Part shown: positions 33,547-42,991 of the stretch, piece by piece | Position numbering within the stretch: the stretch's first letter is position 1 | Layout: the number at the start of each line of letters is the position of its first letter | Source: Bacillus sp. FJAT-14578 | Lineage (GTDB): Bacteria > Bacillota > Bacilli > Bacillales > Bacillaceae_H | Assembly (NCBI RefSeq): GCF_000504165.1 | Contig: NZ_KI632505.1 | Span: forward strand, 872,738 to 936,737 | Direction of reading: 5' to 3' | DNA: 64,000 nt | Program-made: the position numbers and the translations under genes | The notes under the pieces: model-generated | What the model was told of the DNA's origin: nothing | Seen by the model: the letters and a program-made list of their open reading frames with translations, nothing else | The model's database searches: none

Positions 33547-34437
33547 TTAAATGGCTTGTGCTGCTTTTTTGCTTTGGATAACCGGGTTATTCAAAATACC
33601 GATGCCAGGAATCTCAATCTCAACGCGATCGTTATCTTTTAATGTAAATTCATTTGGCGGAACAACGCACGTACCCGTTAAAAGAACGGTTCCATCAAAA
33701 ATTTCATTGTCGAGGACTAAATAGTGGACAAGTTCATCCAGTTTGCGTTTTAACTGATTAACTTGCGCTTCACCTTCAAATACTTTTTCTTCATTTCGAT
33801 ATATACGGCACACAATTTTAAATTCATATGGATCAGAAACAGCTTCTTTTAATAAAATAGCCGGTCCGATGGAGCATGAATTTTTCCATACTTTTGCCTG
33901 TGGCAAATAAAGTGGGTTTTCACCTTCAATGTCCCGGCAACTCATGTCATTACCTGCGGTATAGCCAAGTATGGTCCCTTCTTTGTCGATGACAAGGCCA
34001 AGCTCTGGTTCTGGAATTTGCCAGTTGGAATCTGATCGTAAGTAAACGGGATCATTCGGGCCTACAGTTCTTGCCGCAGTCGATTTAAAGAAGATCTCAG
34101 GGCGTACTGCATCATACACTTTGTCATAGAATGTTTGACGGTCAAGCTTTCCTTGTGTTGCTTCATAATTGCGCGCTTCCTTGCTTTTTTTATATGTCAC
34201 GCCAGATGCCCATACTTCCGGTGCATCGATTGGTGTTGTTAAATGAAGACCCTCAAGCGGCTGTTTGTCTAGCTCATCCACCAATCGTTTTACAATATCA
34301 AACGCTGTTCTGTTTTCTTGACGTGCCATTGCAATCAACGACATGAAATTTTCAAACGGCAGGTCCACTACAGTGTTTTCATTTGTTAAGGCAGCAAGCT
34401 GTTTTTTATTTTCCTTTACATAGCGAATGATTCTCAT
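33547..34437 (-). CDS. FAH-family 2-keto-3-deoxypentonate dehydratase
   Basis: 296 residues from ATG 34437 (GGAGGAAGATATTA). The block GNDMSCRDIEGENPLYLPQA near residue 175 is the signature of 2-keto-3-deoxy-D-arabinonate (XylX/KdaD-type) dehydratases, and PEPELGLVID near 153 carries the metal ligands of the FAH fold. VWASGVTYKKSKEARNYEA near 85 fits the same group. These enzymes remove the second water from a 2-keto-3-deoxypentonate, yielding 2-oxoglutarate semialdehyde. The IlvD/Edd dehydratase and aldehyde dehydrogenase of this operon would supply the steps before and after. Confidence 0.87.
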   Translation of the reverse strand: MRIIRYVKENKKQLAALTNENTVVDLPFENFMSLIAMARQENRTAFDIVKRLVDELDKQPLEGLHLTTPIDAPEVWASGVTYKKSKEARNYEATQGKLDRQTFYDKVYDAVRPEIFFKSTAARTVGPNDPVYLRSDSNWQIPEPELGLVIDKEGTILGYTAGNDMSCRDIEGENPLYLPQAKVWKNSCSIGPAILLKEAVSDPYEFKIVCRIYRNEEKVFEGEAQVNQLKRKLDELVHYLVLDNEIFDGTVLLTGTCVVPPNEFTLKDNDRVEIEIPGIGILNNPVIQSKKAAQAI

Positions 34438-34472
34438 TAATATCTTCCTCCTATGTGACAAATTGTCATCTT

Positions 34473-35240
34473 TTATATTTTTTCATACTCATATCCAAGT
34501 TCCTGCGAAATCTTGCGGCTGCATTCTTTTAAAATGCGTACGTAATAATCCCGCGCTTCTACATTTTCTTTTGTTGCAGGCATCGATACACTCATAGCAG
34601 CGATTACTTTGCCTGAATAGTCTTTTATAGGGACCGCCAGACATACAATGCCTGGTTCGTTTTCTTCATTATCAATTGAGTATCCGGCAATACGTGCTTT
34701 TTCAACCTCTGCTAAAAACTCCTCTTTGGAACCGATTGATTTTTCAGTCGGTTTCGTATACGCATAGCCATCTAAAAGCAAGTCGAGTTCTTTGTCTGTT
34801 TTTGTTAATACAAGGGACTTACCAACTGCACTCGTATGAATCGGTACACGCCGGCCGATCCGGGAATACACGACTGTTACTCCGCTGCCTTCCACTTTGT
34901 CGATATAAACACCATCTTGCCCATCTAATACAACGAGGTGAATCGTTAAGTTTGTTGTTGTAGAAAGCCATTCAAGATGTTTTCTTGCGACTTTGCGTAA
35001 ATCAAGATTGCTGACCACCATGTTTCCCCGTTCAAAAAGCTTTAAGCCGAGCGAGTATTTTCCGTTTTCTTCATTTTGAGCAATATATCGCTGCTCTTGT
35101 AAGGTTTTTAAAAGCGAATGAACCGTACTTTTGTGCAAATTCATTCGTTTACTGATCTCTGTGATTGTTAACTCCCGTTCACGCTCGTCAAATAAATCCA
35201 ATATTTTTAATGCACGCTCCACCGATTGGATGATAGGCAT
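34473..35240 (-). CDS. IclR-family regulator of the sugar-acid operon
   Basis: 255 residues from ATG 35240 after GAGGAGTGAAAAATT. The N-terminal winged helix reads SVERALKILDLFDERERELT and ISKRMNLHKSTVHSLLKTL; the C-terminal effector domain carries YIDKVEGSGVTVVYSRIGRR, HTSAVGKSLVL and DNEENEPGIVCLAVPI, all KdgR/IclR-like. Members usually repress sugar-acid genes until a keto-deoxy acid binds. It is encoded inside the operon. The paired AAAACNNNGTTTT sites upstream of the TRAP genes are good operator candidates. Confidence 0.88.
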   Translation of the reverse strand: MPIIQSVERALKILDLFDERERELTITEISKRMNLHKSTVHSLLKTLQEQRYIAQNEENGKYSLGLKLFERGNMVVSNLDLRKVARKHLEWLSTTTNLTIHLVVLDGQDGVYIDKVEGSGVTVVYSRIGRRVPIHTSAVGKSLVLTKTDKELDLLLDGYAYTKPTEKSIGSKEEFLAEVEKARIAGYSIDNEENEPGIVCLAVPIKDYSGKVIAAMSVSMPATKENVEARDYYVRILKECSRKISQELGYEYEKI

Positions 35241-35307
35241 AATTTTTCACTCCTCTATTACTGCTGTCACTTTCTATTTTACAGGATTTATGACGAGCAT
35301 GCTTACT

Positions 35308-37506
35308 TTATAAATGTGTTGGCTGCCGGAACACGATATCCTGTTCATAATCAAGTATGGCATCTTCAGCAACAGCGATAGGTACAACCCCATTTGCAGC
35401 ATCGGTATGCCCATACATCCGATTACTTGCTGCCACCATTTTTTGGCGAACCTTCATTCGCTGTCTTCTCTCTGCTGCAAGTGACTCTCTTTCTTCTTTC
35501 CATTCATCTGGCCCAGCGTGTACGACTTCTCCATTTAAAAGCTGTACAGGATCAACAAAATCAATCCGGCGTCCGCGAAGCTGCAGGTGCAAGATGTCTC
35601 CAGTTTTTAATAGTCCGATGCCTCCACCTTCATACGCTTCTGGTGTCATGTGGCCGATTGCTGCCCCATATGTCACACCAGAGTAACGGCCGTCACTAAT
35701 AATGGTAGCCAGTTTTTTCATCACACGATTGGCATTGATATGCTGCATTGGGGTAAACATTTCAGGCATACCGAATGCTACCGGCCCTTGACCTGCAATA
35801 ATAACGGCAATTTTTAAAATTCCTTCCTCGGTCATCTCGTCAAACAATTCGCCATATGATGTATTTTGAAGGCGCAGCCACTCTTGTTTGTTATTGTATT
35901 TCAAGGTTGAAAGCAAAAGGTCATGTGGAAATATTCTCTGTTCTTTTATTTGAGCAAGCAAACTTACATCAAGCAAACTCTGATTTGCCTCATCTTCATT
36001 TTCATAATAAAGGACAAATGCAAGCTTATCATCAAATTGGTCAAGCTGCGGTGTGGGCATGCCGCTTATTTTCACTACAGCACTTTCAAAAAAGTTTCCT
36101 TTTAGCACATCAACGCCGCTAAATTTACGTCTTGGTGTCGATAATATAACTGGATTTTCTTTTACATTATCCGCCTTCAAACTGCGGGTAATTGCAAGGC
36201 GTTCCTTCCATGTTTTTGCTGCAACTGTTGGTGCATCCTCATCCATAGGCACCCCATTTTCCATCAGTTCATAAAAGAGCGTTTCCATTCCACGGCTTGC
36301 ACCGCTGCAGCATTGCATCGCCAGCGAGTAAATATCTCTTCCTTCTGTAAGGCTATAATCAAATAAATCAGGGATTGGATGCTCGTGATGAATGCGGTCA
36401 AGATCCCATAGGCTAAATTTATACCCTGCATACAGCATGGCTGAGACAAGATGCATCATTAAATTTGTTGAACCGCCGGACGCGCTGTGAATCCGGATTG
36501 CATTTTTAATATTGGCCGCTACAATATTGGCGACACCATACCGCTCTTCATTGATCATTACTGCGAAGCTGTCGAGTACAGCATTAATCTGGCGCTGTGA
36601 CGGCGGGTCTGTCAGCAGCTCGACTGCCGGGTGAACAAGCCCAAGCCCCGCAACTAAATGGCGTGAACTATTGCCTGTTCCATTAAAGGCACATACACCG
36701 CCCTGCCCGTCACATGTAGCAACAGCGAGGCGCATTTCAAAATATTTGTGCTGTTCTTTCGTTAGAATACCGCGTTCATATGCCCTTTCAAATACACCTT
36801 GAAAGGCTGTGTTTGATGAACACTGCAGTATATAAGCCATCGTATCCCGTAAATCAAGAGCAACGTCCGTCGCGCCTTCACTTTCTGCTTTTTTCGCCAG
36901 TTCTTCCAGTTCCGCCATTACATCAGCTGGTATAGATCCTCCTTCCAGCACATGGGCCGGTGCGAATGTCGCAAAAAAAGGTGCCTCACCGCGGCTGCGC
37001 CGCAGACGGTCAACGTGGGCAAGTGCGCTTACGACCCCCAGCGGCTGTTTGTCACATCCCTGAATAACAAAGGCACCATGATAGCTGTGCGCTTCAAGCT
37101 GATTAACAACCATCTGCGCCACAGCATTTCGGCTTTGGAGAGAGTAGCTCATCCCTTGGTTATTTTGGGCTGTCCCATCACACATAACCGGTGTCGAGAA
37201 GTAAAATGGGACACCGCCATTTTGCCAGATACGGATTGCTGCCCGTGCAGATGTTTGATAGTCCATAATGTGAGCCGGATGATCGGAAGATCCCCCGATA
37301 ATGGCAATACGCGGTGCATTTTGCTCAAGCCGCATATAAATTTCTTCAAGAGTCCAATCCGGCTTGTCACCTTCATAAGTCGCACCCAAGATTTGTTTTG
37401 AACGGTCCAAAAGCCCAGCCACCGTGATCGGTTCATTTGCCTTACCTTGAACATTATCTCTATACGGATTTATATCATTGTCAATACGCGGATATAAGTG
37501 GGACAT
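35308..37506 (-). CDS. IlvD/Edd-family sugar-acid dehydratase (long form)
   Basis: 732 residues from ATG 37506 after AGAAAGGAAGTGTGTT. Fe-S dehydratase family: VMCDGTAQNNQGMSYSLQSR (Cys near 109), VIQGCDKQPLG (Cys near 151), ATCDGQGGVCAFNGTGNSSR (Cys near 265/272), IHSASGGSTNLMMHLVSAM near 345 and the C-terminal DGRYSGVTYGAAIGHMTPEA near 625. It is about 130-170 residues longer than IlvD or Edd and nearer in size to YagF/YjhG-type xylonate dehydratases (about 655). Likely substrate is a pentonate or hexonate feeding the FAH-family dehydratase. The divergence makes the exact substrate uncertain. Confidence 0.85.
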   Translation of the reverse strand: MSHLYPRIDNDINPYRDNVQGKANEPITVAGLLDRSKQILGATYEGDKPDWTLEEIYMRLEQNAPRIAIIGGSSDHPAHIMDYQTSARAAIRIWQNGGVPFYFSTPVMCDGTAQNNQGMSYSLQSRNAVAQMVVNQLEAHSYHGAFVIQGCDKQPLGVVSALAHVDRLRRSRGEAPFFATFAPAHVLEGGSIPADVMAELEELAKKAESEGATDVALDLRDTMAYILQCSSNTAFQGVFERAYERGILTKEQHKYFEMRLAVATCDGQGGVCAFNGTGNSSRHLVAGLGLVHPAVELLTDPPSQRQINAVLDSFAVMINEERYGVANIVAANIKNAIRIHSASGGSTNLMMHLVSAMLYAGYKFSLWDLDRIHHEHPIPDLFDYSLTEGRDIYSLAMQCCSGASRGMETLFYELMENGVPMDEDAPTVAAKTWKERLAITRSLKADNVKENPVILSTPRRKFSGVDVLKGNFFESAVVKISGMPTPQLDQFDDKLAFVLYYENEDEANQSLLDVSLLAQIKEQRIFPHDLLLSTLKYNNKQEWLRLQNTSYGELFDEMTEEGILKIAVIIAGQGPVAFGMPEMFTPMQHINANRVMKKLATIISDGRYSGVTYGAAIGHMTPEAYEGGGIGLLKTGDILHLQLRGRRIDFVDPVQLLNGEVVHAGPDEWKEERESLAAERRQRMKVRQKMVAASNRMYGHTDAANGVVPIAVAEDAILDYEQDIVFRQPTHL

Positions 37507-37658
37507 AACACACTTCCTTTCTCTTATAAAATCAATACACCTAAAAGTCGTTCTACTTTTGAACAGTAATAAAAATGTAAATGATATATAGAACTTCTAT
37601 GGGTTAGCCTGTACCAAGATGCTTATTTAGGAAACACTGATAGTCTAAAGAACTGGTA

Positions 37659-38924
37659 TTATGTAACGACTGAAGGAGTTAGAATCATTTCTGCAGGTTC
37701 AGAAAGAATATCGATTTCTTCTCTTTCCTTCACTTTCTCTACCAAACTTTCTGAAATCCAAATTTCCCCAAGCTCCAGCGTATTCTTAATTCTTACTATT
37801 TTAGTATTTTTCAAATCAAAAGCATTACATGTTTTAATAGCCGCTTTTACAGCAAGTTCTGGTGTCTCTAAGATCATAGGGAGTTTGACCACCGAAGTGA
37901 CCGTACTGGTAAGGGCATTTGCATAACCCTTTTCCCATGCTATTTCATTCATTACCGATTTTGTGGTCATATCGGCCATCCCAATTCCATTTGCATTTCC
38001 ATGCGTCTTTTCCGTCAGTCCAAGAACAACGATTCTTGTAACATCCGGCCCTCCACTGGCATATGGCGTCGCGAATCTTCCGGTTATATTAGGATCCATG
38101 CCATCGCCTGATATATCTTTGCCTATCTCATCTACAATCAACACATCAATGGAATCCAAATAAATTTTAGGCATGTATGATTTTGCCTCATTTAAAAGTT
38201 CCGGTTCCACTTCTTCTATTTTTTCTGCCGGGACTGCAACAATTTTCGCCGGCCGGTCATAGGCATTTTCCAGTGAGGCTAAGCCAAATATAACAGGTGC
38301 TTTCTTTAACGTTATTTTCGACATTTCCACTATGTGTTCAGCCATATACTTAAAACTAAAAGCATGGGCAGCCTCGGCTCCTTTTTGTTTTCCCAAACCG
38401 ATTGTAATCATTTTCATTAGGCCGCTTTCAACGGGTCCTCTAAAGGCGGTATGAGGCTTTACTCTATTTATTACAACAATTTTATCTGCTTCGTAAGCAA
38501 ACTTATCAATGTAAACCGGCAGCCCATTTGGCAATTCAGCGAGCTTTACTACTTCCATCGATGATCTAATGGGAGCCCCAACGGTTTCTTCTGTAATACC
38601 CAATTGCGAGAGAACGTTCATTTGACCTTCCGCTGTAGCACCTCCATGACTTCCCATTGCGGGGACAATGAAAGGATCTCCCCCTGCACTTTTAATCGCG
38701 TTTACCGTTTCACGGGTAAGAATTGGAATATCAGCAACTCCTCTGCTTCCCACTGCGATGGCAACGCGGTCTCCAGGGGATACCCTGGAGAGCACTTCTG
38801 CCTTATTAATAGCTTTATGAACTTCACTTGCTATGTCATGCAGTTCAGGTGCTGCAAAATTTTGCTTGATTTTTACCATTTTCGGCAAATGAATGTCTTG
38901 CAGCAGCTGTGTTATAATTTCCAT
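37659..38924 (-). CDS. LarA-family nickel-dependent hydroxyacid racemase/epimerase
   Basis: 421 residues from ATG 38924 (GGGAGGAAAGAGA), the same length as lactate racemase LarA. Visible LarA-like features: PAMGSHGGATAEGQ with His93, NRVKPHTAFRGPVESGLMKM with His158 and Lys171 (Lys being the probable covalent anchor of the nickel-pincer nucleotide), and LGLTEKTHGNANGIGMADM near residue 305. The superfamily includes racemases for lactate and malate and epimerases for sugar acids such as gluconate. Sitting between a TRAP importer and sugar-acid dehydratases, it probably epimerises an imported aldonate. larE-larB-larC for its cofactor lie about 14 kb away. Confidence 0.82.
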   Translation of the reverse strand: MEIITQLLQDIHLPKMVKIKQNFAAPELHDIASEVHKAINKAEVLSRVSPGDRVAIAVGSRGVADIPILTRETVNAIKSAGGDPFIVPAMGSHGGATAEGQMNVLSQLGITEETVGAPIRSSMEVVKLAELPNGLPVYIDKFAYEADKIVVINRVKPHTAFRGPVESGLMKMITIGLGKQKGAEAAHAFSFKYMAEHIVEMSKITLKKAPVIFGLASLENAYDRPAKIVAVPAEKIEEVEPELLNEAKSYMPKIYLDSIDVLIVDEIGKDISGDGMDPNITGRFATPYASGGPDVTRIVVLGLTEKTHGNANGIGMADMTTKSVMNEIAWEKGYANALTSTVTSVVKLPMILETPELAVKAAIKTCNAFDLKNTKIVRIKNTLELGEIWISESLVEKVKEREEIDILSEPAEMILTPSVVT

Positions 38925-38951
38925 TCTCTTTCCTCCCTACGAAGCTTCCTG

Positions 38952-40010
38952 TTACTTGTTGCGTACCTTTTCTAATTCAGCCATCATCTCATCTACAAGG
39001 TCTTTTCCAATTTTCTCAGCGTACTTGTCAGTCACTGGTTGAATGATTTCTTTCATTTTTTCCCGTTCTGCATCAGAAACCTTATTGATCTTCATACCTG
39101 CTTTTTCAAGATCTTTTATCGCTTGTTCATTTTCCTTACGGCTTACTTCACGTTGGTATTTTCCAGCTTCTACTGCGGCTTCCCGTAAGATTGTTTGCTC
39201 TTCTTCAGACAAGTCATCCCAGAACTTTTTACTAACAAGCATAATAAACGGTGTATAGACGTGCTGTGTTAAACTCAAATGCTTTTGTACTTCATTGTAT
39301 TTTTGTGATTTAATTGTTGAAAGTGGATTTTCCTGCCCGTCTACCGTTTTGCTTTCAAGAGCTGTAAAGACCTCAGAAAATGCCATTGGTGAAGGGTTGG
39401 CTCCTAATTTTTCAAAAGCATCAATATGAATCTCGTTTTGCATCGTGCGAATTTTCAAGCCGTTAAAGTCATCTGCTGTTTTAACCGCATGCTTGCTGTT
39501 AGTTAATTGACGGAATCCGTTCTCAGAATAAGCCAGTCCGACTAATCCATGGTCCTCCAATTTATCCATTAGCTTCTGGCCTACTGGTCCATCAAGTACA
39601 GCGTCTGCTTCTGCTTCATTATTAAAGATAAATGGGAAATCTAAAATGCCGTACTCCGGAATCATTCCGACAAGAGGTGAAGTGGATGGATTCGTGATTT
39701 CTTGAGTACCGGCCTGAAGTGCTTTCGTCATGTTTAGATCATCTCCGAGAGATGCGTCATAAAAATTCTGAACCTTCATTTTCCCGCCGCTTTTCTCTTC
39801 TACAAGTTCTTTAAATTTATTCATTCCCTGGCCTTGAGGGTGAGATTCGCTATTGCCAATACCTGCCTTTATGGTTCTCTCCTGTATCCCCTCTACTTTT
39901 GCCGTTCCCCCTGTTTTTGCGCTGTTATCACCGTTACTGCCGCATGCACTGAGCACCATCAAGCTTGGCAGCATGACTCCCAAAGCTATGCGTTTAATTG
40001 TTTTTTTCAT
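38952..40010 (-). CDS. dctP: TRAP transporter substrate-binding protein (first of two)
   Basis: 352 residues from ATG 40010 (GGGGAAACGGAAA). Signal peptide with lipobox VLSAC, so lipid-anchored at Cys23. DctP-family body: SESHPQGQGMNKFKELVEEKSGGKM near residue 55, NGFRQLTNSKHAVKTADDFNGLKIRTM near 165 with the conserved Arg that holds the substrate carboxylate, and PMAFSEVFTALESKTVDGQENPLSTI near 208. It binds a carboxylated sugar acid outside the cell and hands it to DctQM. A second, different DctP is encoded at the other end of the TRAP block, which is uncommon. Confidence 0.9.
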   Translation of the reverse strand: MKKTIKRIALGVMLPSLMVLSACGSNGDNSAKTGGTAKVEGIQERTIKAGIGNSESHPQGQGMNKFKELVEEKSGGKMKVQNFYDASLGDDLNMTKALQAGTQEITNPSTSPLVGMIPEYGILDFPFIFNNEAEADAVLDGPVGQKLMDKLEDHGLVGLAYSENGFRQLTNSKHAVKTADDFNGLKIRTMQNEIHIDAFEKLGANPSPMAFSEVFTALESKTVDGQENPLSTIKSQKYNEVQKHLSLTQHVYTPFIMLVSKKFWDDLSEEEQTILREAAVEAGKYQREVSRKENEQAIKDLEKAGMKINKVSDAEREKMKEIIQPVTDKYAEKIGKDLVDEMMAELEKVRNK

Positions 40011-40085
40011 TTTCCGTTTCCCCTTTCAAATGAGGTTTTTTATTTAATAGATTCAAAGATTTACTATTCCTAGAAAATACTATAT

Positions 40086-41363
40086 TTATGAGGTAAACCA
40101 CTCAAGCGGTACCAGAACAATGGAAGGAAATAAAATTAACAGGATTAAAACAATGACTTGAACCAATAGAAATGGCCATATTCCTTTCATGATATCTTCC
40201 ATACTAATTTTACTTATTCCACACATTACGTTTAATACTGTGCCAACTGGAGGTGTAAGTAACCCGATGGCATTATTAAGAATAAACAGGACCCCGAAAT
40301 ATACCGGATCAATCCCCGCATGAGTAATGATCGGCATTAATACTGGTGTAAGGATTAAGATGGTTGGTGTCATGTCCATTGCTGTTCCCACGATAATAAC
40401 CAGCAAGTTGATTGCCAACAAGAGCAGCAAAGGGTGATCCATAACTGGTTCTAACAACCCAATCATTTGAGCAGGCAGATTGGCTACCGTAATAAGCCAC
40501 GATGTAACAAGAGCAGCAGCTACTAGAAACATAACAACACTCGTCATTTTTGCGGCGTGAACAAAGACACGATGTAAATCCGATAATTTTAATTCTCGAT
40601 AAATGACAAGACCAACAAACAATGCATACACAGCAGCCACCACCGCTGCTTCAGTTGGAGTAAACAATCCGCCTTTCAGGCCTCCAATAATAATAACTGG
40701 TAAAAAAAGTGCCCAGATTCCTCTTCTGAGGGATGCAAGAATTTCCCGGAACGATTTTCGCGGTTGAACTAGTACCTTATCGCGCCGTGCTACAATTGCC
40801 CAAGTAATCGTTAATCCCACAGCAAGTAAAATCCCTGGTACAATACCTGCCATAAATAGCTTCGTAATGGAAACACCACTCGCTACTCCAAAAATGATAA
40901 ATCCGATACTTGGCGGAATGATCGGTGCGATAATACCGCCAGATGCAATTAAACCGCTGGATCGATTGACATCATAACCGCTTTTAACCATCATGGGAAT
41001 TAAAATCGATCCTAAGGCTGCCGTATCTGCAACTGCTGAACCTGATAAACTGGCAAATAAAACACTGGCTATTATCGCAACATATCCTAATCCGCCTCTT
41101 ATATGCCCCACCATTGTCATTGCCATGTCCACAATACGTTTTGAAAGGCCGCCAGCATTCATCAACTCTCCGGCGAGCATGAAAAACGGAATGGCCATAA
41201 GGGGAAAATTATCAGCTCCATTAATTAGGTTCTGAGCAATAATTTGGCTGTCAAAATTACCCATAAAGAACATTAAAGCCACACCACTTGCTAACAAGGC
41301 AAAGGCAATTGGCATACCTAAAGCCATGGCTCCGAGTAATGAGCCGACAAATACTCCTATCAT
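40086..41363 (-). CDS. dctM: TRAP transporter large permease
   Basis: 425 residues from ATG 41363 (GAGAGGAGAATTAACAAAT). Around twelve membrane helices with DctM blocks: ALGMPIAFALLASGVALMF near residue 15, FPLMAIPFFMLAGELMNAGG near 53, ASLSGSAVADTAALGSILIP near 105, GGIIAPIIPPSIGFIIFGV near 143 and LTPPVGTVLNVMCGI near 370. It is the sodium-coupled channel part of the tripartite uptake system, working with the small DctQ subunit and either binding protein. It sits between the genes for DctQ and the first DctP. Confidence 0.93.
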   Translation of the reverse strand: MIGVFVGSLLGAMALGMPIAFALLASGVALMFFMGNFDSQIIAQNLINGADNFPLMAIPFFMLAGELMNAGGLSKRIVDMAMTMVGHIRGGLGYVAIIASVLFASLSGSAVADTAALGSILIPMMVKSGYDVNRSSGLIASGGIIAPIIPPSIGFIIFGVASGVSITKLFMAGIVPGILLAVGLTITWAIVARRDKVLVQPRKSFREILASLRRGIWALFLPVIIIGGLKGGLFTPTEAAVVAAVYALFVGLVIYRELKLSDLHRVFVHAAKMTSVVMFLVAAALVTSWLITVANLPAQMIGLLEPVMDHPLLLLLAINLLVIIVGTAMDMTPTILILTPVLMPIITHAGIDPVYFGVLFILNNAIGLLTPPVGTVLNVMCGISKISMEDIMKGIWPFLLVQVIVLILLILFPSIVLVPLEWFTS

Positions 41364-41398
41364 ATTTGTTAATTCTCCTCTCTTAATCTAGCATCAGG

Positions 41399-41914
41399 CT
41401 ATAAGATCATTTCTTCCGAGTCATTAATGGCACTTAACTCCTCATCTGTCACTTTATTAAAGATGATTCTATACATGTTATGGATAGTAATGATCGCCAT
41501 CGACACCCCTACGAGCAACCCGGTTCCATATACTAACGAAAGCGGCATGCCCACAGCAGGGGTAACGCTGTCCATGTTCAAGATTGTCATCTTCCAGCTG
41601 CCATCCAGGATGAGAAATAATATACCCAGGATTAATAAGTCGCTGACAAGGAGGACACCTTTCTTGAATTTTCTAGGAAGCCTTTTTACCAACATGTCTA
41701 CACCTAAGTGCTCCTTATTTTGATAGGCTCCAATCGCCCCCAAAAAAGTTAGCCAGACAAATAAGTAACGCGACATTTCCTCTGACCATGTAATACCTGA
41801 ATTAAAGAAATAGCGAAGAACAACGTTACCAAAGACAAGGACCACCATAATGGCTAAAGCAGAAGCCATTATGGTATTTAGTAAATTTTCCAAAAATTTT
41901 ATTAATTTAACCAT
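41399..41914 (-). CDS. dctQ: TRAP transporter small permease
   Basis: 171 residues from ATG 41914, which follows AAAAGGAGGAATAGA; a longer frame would overlap the preceding dctP stop. Four membrane helices and the DctQ block VLRYFFNSGITWSEEMSRYLFVW near residue 48, followed by FLGAIGAYQNKEHLGVDML near 73. It forms the membrane complex with DctM and supports docking of the binding protein. Confidence 0.9.
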   Translation of the reverse strand: MVKLIKFLENLLNTIMASALAIMVVLVFGNVVLRYFFNSGITWSEEMSRYLFVWLTFLGAIGAYQNKEHLGVDMLVKRLPRKFKKGVLLVSDLLILGILFLILDGSWKMTILNMDSVTPAVGMPLSLVYGTGLLVGVSMAIITIHNMYRIIFNKVTDEELSAINDSEEMIL

Positions 41915-41942
41915 TCTATTCCTCCTTTTAGCTGGCAGCTTG

Positions 41943-42971
41943 TTATTCCTCTGCTTTAATTTTTTCAACTAGCTCTTTAGCCCAGTCATTTTCTTTATAG
42001 ATTTCTTTATAGATCGGTTGAGTTGTTTTTTGCATTTCTTTCATAAACTCCTGATCTGGCGCAGTAAATTTAATATTTTGCTCCTCTAAAAACTTTTTAT
42101 CTTCCTCATAACTTTTTTCTAATAAATCAAATTCATATTCTGCTGCTTCTTTGGAGGCTGTCTCAATAAGCTTTTGTTGATCCTTCGTCAGGCTATTCCA
42201 AAATTTACTGTTGATGATATATAGATTCGGACTAAACATATGTTTTGACTCAAGTACATGGCTCTGTACCTCATACCAACCTGACTGTCTTAGTGTAGCA
42301 ATCGGATTATCCTGACCATCTACAACCTTTTGTTCAAGGGCGGTGAATACTTCTGAAATTGGCATAGGAGTAACATTTGCCCCCAGCGCTTCCCCAAGCT
42401 TAATGTAATTAGGAATATTAGGCATTCTAATGCGGAACCCCTTAAAGTCTTCCATGCTTTCAATCGGTTTGTTGCTTGAAACCATCCGGAATCCATTCGC
42501 ACTCCATGCGAGTGGTTTTACGCCATGCTTTGGTTCAAGATCTGCAGTCAGTTCTTCTCCAATAGGACCATTAAGTACAGATTTAACATGTTCGAAATCC
42601 TTGAACAGGAAGGGCCATTCCGGAACGGCCATCTTCGGGATGTCGGCTTGCATAATCAACCCTGGAATTCCCATTTCTATCGTGCCGTTTCTTACTCCGT
42701 CATAGAATTCCTTTTCAGCTCCTAAAGCACTATTCGCATAAATTTCAACCTTTAATTCCCCGTTGCTTTCTTCTTCGACCTTCTTTTTAAACTTTTCTTT
42801 CAATGCAATATTCTGAGGATGATCCTCCGCAAAATAATGGGCAACTTTAATGGTTTTCGCTTTCGCTTCAGTCCCGCTCGTTTTTACTTCTCCGTTTCCA
42901 CAGCCAGTAAGCAGTAATGTCCCCACAATCGTCATACTTGCAGTAAATCCTATAAGCTTTCTTTTTTTCAT
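41943..42971 (-). CDS. dctP: TRAP transporter substrate-binding protein (second of two)
   Basis: First gene of the operon. I choose ATG 42971 (KKRKLIGFTAS), since GGGGG touches the ATG two codons before. 342 residues, lipobox LLTGC. DctP body: VAHYFAEDHPQNIALKEKF near residue 45, NGFRMVSSNKPIESMEDFKGFRIRMPN near 155 with the substrate Arg, and PMPISEVFTALEQKVVDGQDNPIATL near 200. It is clearly related to, but distinct from, the other DctP (about 38.95-40.0 kb). The two may widen the substrate range of one DctQM pair. Confidence 0.9.
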   Translation of the reverse strand: MKKRKLIGFTASMTIVGTLLLTGCGNGEVKTSGTEAKAKTIKVAHYFAEDHPQNIALKEKFKKKVEEESNGELKVEIYANSALGAEKEFYDGVRNGTIEMGIPGLIMQADIPKMAVPEWPFLFKDFEHVKSVLNGPIGEELTADLEPKHGVKPLAWSANGFRMVSSNKPIESMEDFKGFRIRMPNIPNYIKLGEALGANVTPMPISEVFTALEQKVVDGQDNPIATLRQSGWYEVQSHVLESKHMFSPNLYIINSKFWNSLTKDQQKLIETASKEAAEYEFDLLEKSYEEDKKFLEEQNIKFTAPDQEFMKEMQKTTQPIYKEIYKENDWAKELVEKIKAEE

Positions 42972-42991
42972 AAACATCCCCCTTTTTTAAA

